Assembly: GCF_003336225.1 (NCBI RefSeq)
Contig: NZ_QPID01000013.1
Coordinates: 1 to 64,000 of the forward strand
Origin: Corallincola holothuriorum
GTDB taxonomy: Bacteria; Pseudomonadota; Gammaproteobacteria; Enterobacterales; Neiellaceae
Direction: 5' to 3'
Length of the DNA: 64,000 bases
Shown: piece after piece, positions 58,107-64,000 of the stretch
How positions within the stretch are numbered: position 1 is the stretch's first letter
Layout of the letters: every line of letters starts with the position of its first letter
Program-made: the position numbers and the translations under genes
Notes under the pieces: generated by a model
Database searches by the model: none
Told to the model about the DNA's origin: nothing
Seen by the model: the letters and a program-made list of their open reading frames with translations, nothing else

Positions 58107-59855
58107 TTAACCACCCAAGAGCGATAGCGCCGCCTGTGGCACCTGGTTAGCCTGAGCCAATACTGACGTACCGGCCTGCTGAAGTACCTGGTTCTTAGAC
58201 AATTCTGATGTCTCTAATGCAAAGTCGGTATCGCGAATACCAGATCGCGATGCTGAAGCATTTTCAGAAATGTTGGTTAGGTTAGAGATGGTACTTGATA
58301 AACGGTTTTGTACCGCACCCAAACTCGCACGCTGACTATCTATGTAAGCAAGTGCGCCATCAATCACATCAATAGCAACCTGTGCACCAATGGCAGTGGA
58401 AACATTGATCGTGTCAACGCCTTCTAACGCACTTAGCTCATCCGCCCCACCTAATGCTCCGTCCTGTAAAATACCCGACGTAAGGCTACTAGCGCCAACT
58501 TCAGTATTTGCAGCAATGGCGTAGTCGCCATTAGAAGTCAGGCGCACCGTACCAACGAAGTCAACAGCACTGTCAGTTGCAGTCGTAGCACCACCAATCG
58601 TCGTATCCGTTCTTGCCACAATCTCACCGTACGAGAGGATATTACTATTGTCAGTTAGATCCCCTTCATACTCATAAGTTGCCGCATTGATACCGACAGT
58701 GGATCCAGCTCCGGAAAGTTGAAGATCGTCAATTTGAACGGTATCACCTCGTTCAGATACCAATAACAGACGACCATCAGGCGCTACAGACGCACCAATA
58801 CCAGTTTCATTGGCTACCGCATTAATAGCATTGGCCAGTGAAGACAGATCTTCTGTATTTTCTAAGTCCACTTTAATCGTAGGTGGTTGAGCTGTCGGAT
58901 CATCATTCATACCACGCAGACTAAATGTCACCGTAGTCGTAGCAGACAGCGCTCCACCGACGGTATCAATCGTACCGCTTGAGTTTGTCAACGTCGCTGA
59001 TGATGCGGTAAACAGATCCAACGCTACGACCGTTCTAGCATCTGCATCTACACCTGTTTTAGAGGTATTTTGCTGAATGCTGCGTTGCAGATCATAAGCA
59101 CTGTCATTTTTATTAACATTAATAACACCATCACCTAACGGACCAGCGATGCTCAACGTGTTATTACTGTTAGTTAAACCGGTATCCCCAAGGGAATGGT
59201 TCAGCGTCGCCGCAGTATTAATACCAATACCACCCAAGCCGATGGTTGTTCCTGAGCCACTAACAATACTCGCTGTGCCGACTGAAGCCCCTATCGAGGT
59301 AAAGGACCCACCAACTTCTGCCTTTTGCAGCGCATAGTTTTGAGTCCCCATATCATCAGTAAAGAACGAGTTAATCGAAACACTTACGGTCTCAAATGCT
59401 TGCGCACCCACCTGGAAGCTTTCTGTACCAAAGCTGCCATCAAGCAAGGGGCGGTCGCCGAAGGTCGTCGTTTCCGCGATACGATCTAATTCAGCCTGTA
59501 ATTGAGACACCTCATCTTGCAGTGCTGCCCGATCAGAATCGGAAAAAGTACCGTTCGCTGATTGAATTGCCAAGTCACGCATACGTTGCAAGATATTTGT
59601 ACTTTCCTGCAATGCGCCCTCAGCGGTTTGTGACATGGATATGCCATCGTTTGCATTACGAACCGCTACATTCAATCCGCTGATCTGTGAGGTCAACCGG
59701 TTTGAAATCTGTAAGCCTGCCGCATCATCCTTCGCACTGTTGATTCTCAAACCAGAGGAGAGCCGCTGGAAGTTAGTCCCCAGTGCGTCGGAAGACTTGG
59801 ATAAGTTACGCTGCGCGTTCAGTGATGAAACATTTGTTTGTACTGAAAGTGCCAT
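58107..59855 (-). CDS. Flagellin 2 (σ54-controlled)
   Basis: A 582-residue flagellin, close to flagellin 1 in both termini ([38 protein letters not shown]; end QAALSLLGG) and in most of the centre, with substitutions such as [16 protein letters not shown] for the matching segment. GGAGG precedes the ATG. It has a σ54 promoter instead of σ28, as does the essential FlaA flagellin of Vibrio, so it may be the first or main filament subunit. It is likely glycosylated by the Maf protein. Confidence 0.96.
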   Translation of the reverse strand: MALSVQTNVSSLNAQRNLSKSSDALGTNFQRLSSGLRINSAKDDAAGLQISNRLTSQISGLNVAVRNANDGISMSQTAEGALQESTNILQRMRDLAIQSANGTFSDSDRAALQDEVSQLQAELDRIAETTTFGDRPLLDGSFGTESFQVGAQAFETVSVSINSFFTDDMGTQNYALQKAEVGGSFTSIGASVGTASIVSGSGTTIGLGGIGINTAATLNHSLGDTGLTNSNNTLSIAGPLGDGVINVNKNDSAYDLQRSIQQNTSKTGVDADARTVVALDLFTASSATLTNSSGTIDTVGGALSATTTVTFSLRGMNDDPTAQPPTIKVDLENTEDLSSLANAINAVANETGIGASVAPDGRLLLVSERGDTVQIDDLQLSGAGSTVGINAATYEYEGDLTDNSNILSYGEIVARTDTTIGGATTATDSAVDFVGTVRLTSNGDYAIAANTEVGASSLTSGILQDGALGGADELSALEGVDTINVSTAIGAQVAIDVIDGALAYIDSQRASLGAVQNRLSSTISNLTNISENASASRSGIRDTDFALETSELSKNQVLQQAGTSVLAQANQVPQAALSLLGG

Positions 59856-59947
59856 CTTTAGCCTCCAACTAGTTCAAGCATCCGGTGCAATTAAAGTAAT
59901 CCGTCTGCCTGTCAAAAATTTGCCTGTTTTTCAGTCAAGGTTATTAA

Positions 59948-59964
59948 AGCATTTAGTGTGCCAA
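59948..59964 (-). promoter_or_regulatory. σ54 promoter of flagellin 2
   Basis: The minus strand reads TTGGCACACTAAATGCT, with exact TGGCAC and GG-N10-GC spacing. The start site is predicted some 80 bp before the ATG. The leader holds two TGCCTGT repeats (plus strand 59906-59912 and 59921-59927) and GTCAAAAATTT (59911-59921), candidates for downstream activator sites as known for FlrC at Vibrio flaA. Confidence 0.75.
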
Positions 59965-60005
59965 GTTTAATAAACCTTAAAATTCATAACCTTAGGCATG
60001 TTTTA

Positions 60006-61322
60006 TTAGATTAAATTAAACAGTGACAAATTCTGCACCTGAGTAAAGGCGGTTTGTGCCGCCTGCAGGGCAACTTTTTGCCGCTCAAATTCAGTGATTG
60101 CCGTGGTGTAGTCCAAATCTTCCAAAGGCGACTTAGCCGTCTCTAAGGTCAAGATATATTCCGCATTCACGTTCTCCTGGGTTGCGACCGTATTTAAGCG
60201 CGCACCGATGGTGCCGCGACGGCTAGAAACATGGATTGCGATACTATCGATGTCGTCGATCAAGTGACCAATATCAATCTGGCGCTGCTGTTTACTGATG
60301 TCATCAGGATTAATACCGTCTTCATTCGGTACCTTAAGCCACTCAATAACATCTCTGAGCGTTTCAAACATGCCGACCTCTTCATCGGCGTTCAGCGTCA
60401 GCGAGTCACCCACATTGGGTTCGCCATCGATCTGCATTTCAACACCGTTAAAGGTATATTTTTCTCCGGGCACAAATGCGGGGGCAGGAGCTGGTGCCGG
60501 TGGTGGCGGATAAACCTGCGTCCCCGTTGAATCAAACACAGGTACAGGATTAGGCACCGGTAGTGTGGAATCCAATACTTCGATTTCTGGCTCACCATCA
60601 CCATCTGAGTCAACAAAGTTCACTGTATAGGGTGGCGGAAATGCCGTTGTGTCATACACCCCACGATCAACAACCGACGCATTTTTGACTGTCACGCCAC
60701 CGGTGTTGGTGACCAAGCCTGTCGCATCACGATAATCAGGGCGGAAATCGCCGGTACTGTTAGGTGCCTGTTGGAAAATCTGCTGACCCGAATCACTGGT
60801 CGCCACCTTTACCCCATCACCGACACTGGTGAGTCGCTGACCGTCATCACCCTGATAGATCACGGTGCCGTCAGGTTGCTTATTAAACGGCTGATTCTCT
60901 GTTTGGTAGCCGGCAAAAACGTAATTACCGCCCTCATCTCTGGTATTAGCCAAAGCCAGTAGTTCGTCGAATCGCGCTTCAAGTTCTTCAGCGATCGCTA
61001 TGCGGTTTTCCTGGGTATATGCACCGTTGTTACCCTGCAGCGTCAAATCTTTGATCCGCAGTAAGATATCTTCTGTCGCTTTAAGCGAAGTCTCTTCCGC
61101 ACTGATCCGGTTATTGGCAAAATCCACATTGCGCTGATACTGCTCGGTCGTGGTAATTGACTGTTTAAAATTCAAAATAGAGTTTGCTGCCACCGCATCA
61201 TCAGAGGCGTTAATCACCCGCTTACCCGAAGAGAGGTGCAGGATAGATTCGTTTACATCCCACTGCTTAGTGGTGATGTTAACGGTATTGGTCTGGTAAA
61301 AGAGAAACGTTGAGACACGCAT
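60006..61322 (-). CDS. flgL: Hook-filament junction protein FlgL
   Basis: FlgL joins hook to filament. The 438-residue protein has the flagellin-like N-terminus (MRVSTFLFYQTN, ESILHLSSGKRVINASDDAV) and C-terminus (ITEFERQKVALQAAQTAF), with LANTRDEGGNYVFAGYQ as in FlgL. It is about 120 residues longer than the Salmonella protein. The insertion holds a DSDGDGEPEIE calcium-loop-like motif and a Pro/Ala run PPPPAPAPAPAF (about residues 240-290). AGGAG precedes the ATG. It lies 10 bp after flgK. Confidence 0.94.
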   Translation of the reverse strand: MRVSTFLFYQTNTVNITTKQWDVNESILHLSSGKRVINASDDAVAANSILNFKQSITTTEQYQRNVDFANNRISAEETSLKATEDILLRIKDLTLQGNNGAYTQENRIAIAEELEARFDELLALANTRDEGGNYVFAGYQTENQPFNKQPDGTVIYQGDDGQRLTSVGDGVKVATSDSGQQIFQQAPNSTGDFRPDYRDATGLVTNTGGVTVKNASVVDRGVYDTTAFPPPYTVNFVDSDGDGEPEIEVLDSTLPVPNPVPVFDSTGTQVYPPPPAPAPAPAFVPGEKYTFNGVEMQIDGEPNVGDSLTLNADEEVGMFETLRDVIEWLKVPNEDGINPDDISKQQRQIDIGHLIDDIDSIAIHVSSRRGTIGARLNTVATQENVNAEYILTLETAKSPLEDLDYTTAITEFERQKVALQAAQTAFTQVQNLSLFNLI

Positions 61323-61332
61323 GATTAGCTCC

Positions 61333-63342
61333 TTAACGCGCCGAGGCTAACAGGGTGTCAAACAACTCACCTGCTACCGTAATGATCCGGGCTGCTGCGT
61401 TATAGCTCTGTTGAAATCGCAGTAGGTTTGACGCTTCTTCATCGAGATTCACGCCAGAGATAGACTGCATCCGCTCTTCTGCCTGGGTATATAAGGCAAG
61501 CGATGTGTTGTAGTTAATCTCTGCGGTTTGGGTGGCAGCGCCCACTTCGGTCACTAAACTCTGGAAGTTATCGAACATGGTCGAACGACCATTTTTCGCC
61601 ACTTTTGCTGTTTGCAGATCAGCCATCGCCAAAGCGTTTTTGTTGTTACCTGAGCCAAAGACATACTCAACAGCGAAGGTATCGGGGGCGTTAGGTGGCT
61701 GGCCAACCGGATCACCTTCAATTTCGATATCAAAGCTTTGACCCGGCGCGAGGGGAACATTAATCGTTGTCGGCTGCGCCGTCGTATCATAAGCACCAGG
61801 CAATGCGCTAAACAATGCACCCGAGTTATCATAAATCTCGACGTCGTACTGCGTACCACCAGGGACGGGAACTGCGTTTACAAAACGCACCTCATAAGGA
61901 AATGCTAACCCGCCAACGTTAAAATTATCGATCCCCGTGGTATTGGTGATACTGACAGAGCCAGTACCGACATTTTTCTCATTTGCCGTGACTTCAGCTA
62001 TAGAGGAGGCTGCAATCCGTTCTGGTTGATCAATCTCCAGCCGGATATCCGCAGCGCCGCTGGCGGTAGGCTGCAGAAGAAAGGTGTCGCCGTCAGCTGG
62101 CGCACCAGATTCTTCATTAAAATCGATGCCTTCAAAACTAAAGGAAAACGGTGCAGCCCCTCTAACCACTGTTTGGTTACTGCCCGTATTGGTATTGGTG
62201 ATGGTGTAACTATTGGTGCCAAGATCATATGCCACCTCATAGTCATCACCTGTCACCATATTCATATCATTGATGGTGACGTTACCGACCATGTTACCCG
62301 CGTTGCTGCTGTCGTACTTCATGCGCAAACGCGCCACTTCAATATCGTTAATATCGCGGTAAAGGTCGTTACCTATATTGCCATCCAGATCCAAACCTTG
62401 TGCCTGCTGCTGATTGAAGCTGTCAGCAACCGCCATGGCGGTCAGACCCAATTCATTTATTGCATTACGCAGGTCGTTATCGCGGTAGGTGAACATAGCG
62501 CCGATCTGTCCACCCATACGTGCGCCGTCTAATGGAACCGTTCCGCTGCCATTGTTCGTCAGCACCAACTGCGTCTGTTGCGGATCAGGATTACCCGTTC
62601 TGACACTGATTTCAAACGAGTTAACCTGAGTCACCAATGTCTGGCCATTGCCGATAAAAACGGTGATTGAGCCATCACCATTGTCGACCGTTGAGGTTGT
62701 CGTGTATTCCGCCAGCTCTTTGACCAGGCCATCGCGCTTGTCGAGCAGATCATTGGGAGAGTTGTTAATACCGTTAGCTTCAGCAGAGATAATATCTTGG
62801 TTAAGTACAGCGATCTGGGCGCCAATTTCACTGATACGGTCTGCAACCACTTCAATGTCTTCGTTTATCCCCTGCAACTGGTTTTCCAGCGTGGCGCGAA
62901 TGGAGTTGAAGTTAAAAGCCACAGTATCAGCATTAGAGAGCATCACATTACGTACACCAATATCATTCGGTGTATCAACCACACTGTTAACCGCAGAGAA
63001 GAGCTCATTTAAGGAAGTACCTACACCAGCACCGACCCGAGAGAGCAACTCATCCAACTCGCTCATCTTTTGACCACGGGTTTCATCGCCAGAAAGGCGT
63101 GCCTGGTTAAATACCAACTCTTGATAGGCAAACTTGTTAAACGAGCGCTGCACATCAATAACCTGAGTACCGGTACCGAAATAGCTGCCCCCCTCCCACA
63201 ACGCAGGAGCCGCATCCTGGATAACACGCTGGCGCGAGTACCCTTCCGTATTGACGTTGGCAATGTTGTGACCGGTTGTCGACAGTTGCTTCTGTGACGA
63301 AAGCAAACCGCTGACGCCCAACTGATAGAGATCGACAGCCAT
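61333..63342 (-). CDS. flgK: Hook-filament junction protein FlgK
   Basis: FlgK forms the first hook-filament junction. The 669-residue protein has the N-terminal GVSGLLSSQKQLSTTGHNIAN and NTEGYSRQRV and the C-terminal LDEEASNLLRFQQSYNAAAR. The centre (about 350-560) is enlarged by β-rich Asn/Thr/Gly segments. AAGGAG lies 7 bases before the ATG. It is 28 bp after flgJ and co-transcribed with it. Confidence 0.96.
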   Translation of the reverse strand: MAVDLYQLGVSGLLSSQKQLSTTGHNIANVNTEGYSRQRVIQDAAPALWEGGSYFGTGTQVIDVQRSFNKFAYQELVFNQARLSGDETRGQKMSELDELLSRVGAGVGTSLNELFSAVNSVVDTPNDIGVRNVMLSNADTVAFNFNSIRATLENQLQGINEDIEVVADRISEIGAQIAVLNQDIISAEANGINNSPNDLLDKRDGLVKELAEYTTTSTVDNGDGSITVFIGNGQTLVTQVNSFEISVRTGNPDPQQTQLVLTNNGSGTVPLDGARMGGQIGAMFTYRDNDLRNAINELGLTAMAVADSFNQQQAQGLDLDGNIGNDLYRDINDIEVARLRMKYDSSNAGNMVGNVTINDMNMVTGDDYEVAYDLGTNSYTITNTNTGSNQTVVRGAAPFSFSFEGIDFNEESGAPADGDTFLLQPTASGAADIRLEIDQPERIAASSIAEVTANEKNVGTGSVSITNTTGIDNFNVGGLAFPYEVRFVNAVPVPGGTQYDVEIYDNSGALFSALPGAYDTTAQPTTINVPLAPGQSFDIEIEGDPVGQPPNAPDTFAVEYVFGSGNNKNALAMADLQTAKVAKNGRSTMFDNFQSLVTEVGAATQTAEINYNTSLALYTQAEERMQSISGVNLDEEASNLLRFQQSYNAAARIITVAGELFDTLLASAR

Positions 63343-63370
63343 AATGGCGCTCCTTCAAAAAACCGTTTGG

Positions 63371-64000
63371 TTAAAGCAGAGAATTAACTTGCTTTAGTAC
63401 GTTCAGGACCTTATCCGCATAACGGGGATCCGTCGCATATCCAGCTTGTTGAAGATTATGCAAGAAGTTTGCCGAATCTTTCGCTTCAGCAATAGCAGGT
63501 TGATAACGTGAGGATTTTTTAAGAAAATCAACAAAATCATTGAAACTTTCAGCAACAGAGTCATAGGCACGAAAGGCCGCGCGACGTTGTACTGGCAGAT
63601 CTTGTTCATATTCAAGGGTATTAACGCTGACAATGTCTCCTTGCCAACGCTGATCGGCCTTAATATTGAATAGATTATTACTGCTACTACCGTCACCACG
63701 GCGGATAGCCTTTTGCCCCCAGCCGGTCTCCAGTGCCGCTTGCGCGATTAACACGGCAGGTGATGTACCCAACGCATCCGCCGCTTTTTTGGCGTATGGC
63801 ATCACTGAATCAACAAAAGCTTGCGGCGACGAAAAGTCGACACTTTGTAAAAAGCCTTTGGGATCAGCCACATCATTTGAATTGTCGAGAGCGTTTGGAT
63901 CTGATTTGTCACTCTGGGTTATCGGCTCAGCCCCAGTAATAGCCACCGAACTGGCCGCCAGTTTTGCCTTAATTGCATCAAGCGGGTTTTGTTGACTAGC
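63371..64000 (-). CDS. flgJ: Peptidoglycan hydrolase FlgJ (C-terminal part, runs off the window)
   Basis: The visible 209 residues are open to the right edge; the N-terminal rod-capping domain is outside. The part seen is the glucosaminidase domain (GH73 type) that opens peptidoglycan for the rod. AQAALETGWGQK carries the catalytic glutamate, followed by NNLFNIKADQRWQG, FRAYDSVAESFNDFVDFL and a C-terminal YATDPRYADKVLNVL. It is the last gene of the flgB-J set, ahead of flgK. Confidence 0.94.
   Translation of the reverse strand, partial: ASQQNPLDAIKAKLAASSVAITGAEPITQSDKSDPNALDNSNDVADPKGFLQSVDFSSPQAFVDSVMPYAKKAADALGTSPAVLIAQAALETGWGQKAIRRGDGSSSNNLFNIKADQRWQGDIVSVNTLEYEQDLPVQRRAAFRAYDSVAESFNDFVDFLKKSSRYQPAIAEAKDSANFLHNLQQAGYATDPRYADKVLNVLKQVNSLL

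Noticed and set aside
62026-62532. 168-aa plus-strand ORF opposite flgK
   Set aside because: flgK is supported along this whole stretch; the antisense frame has no recognisable protein features.

Overview
The window is a flagellar, chemotaxis and cytochrome c maturation locus of a Gram-negative gammaproteobacterium. The σ54-dependent regulators FlrA-FlrB-FlrC, the polarity pair FlhF/FlhG, the polar chemotaxis partition pair ParC/ParP, FlaG, CheZ and a complete System I ccm operon point to a polar-flagellated marine lineage such as the Alteromonadales (Shewanella/Ferrimonas-like) or relatives of Vibrio or Pseudomonas. I cannot name the genus from the sequence alone. No tRNA, rRNA, CRISPR, prophage or insertion sequence was seen.

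Layout. Positions 1-1100 hold a gene-free array of about 243-bp tandem units, each with two REP-like elements in inverted orientation. Next come a small membrane protein gene (+) and the convergent mlaA. The ccmABCDEFGHI operon (minus strand, 9808 to 2464) follows. A FliK-like and FlhB-like gene pair (+, 9980-12655) sits between ccm and the chemotaxis genes. From 40373 down to 12684 runs one continuous minus-strand series in transcription order: fliEFGHIJ, fliKLMNOPQR-flhB, flhA-flhF-flhG-fliA, cheY-cheZ-cheA-cheB, motC-motD, parC-parP-cheW and a DUF2802-like gene. Upstream of it lie flrC, flrB and flrA.

From 45089 to 51324 on the plus strand, divergent from flrA, lie fliS, a FliT-like small gene and a pseudaminic acid pathway (pseB, pseC, pseF, pseG fused to a GNAT domain, pseI). 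Convergent to it is a Maf-type flagellin glycosyltransferase. Then, on the minus strand, come fliD, flaG, flagellin 1, an unknown 129-aa gene, flagellin 2, flgL, flgK and the C-terminal part of flgJ, which runs off the right edge.

How it fits together. FlrA, with a visible LFRS c-di-GMP-type motif, would fire σ54 promoters. Good -24/-12 elements lie upstream of flhA, fliE, flrB, fliS-pse and flagellin 2. FliA (σ28) would fire flagellin 1, which has a near-consensus σ28 promoter. PseB-I would make CMP-activated pseudaminic acid, and the Maf protein would attach it to the two large flagellins. FlhF/FlhG and ParC/ParP would place the flagellum and chemoreceptor array at the pole. The less ordinary points are the σ54-driven fliS-pse operon with fliS split from fliD, the PseG-GNAT fusion, differential σ54/σ28 control of two flagellins with an unknown gene between them, a thrice-repeated motif in a CheA linker that seems to lack P2, the second FliK/FlhB-like pair, and the REP tandem array.
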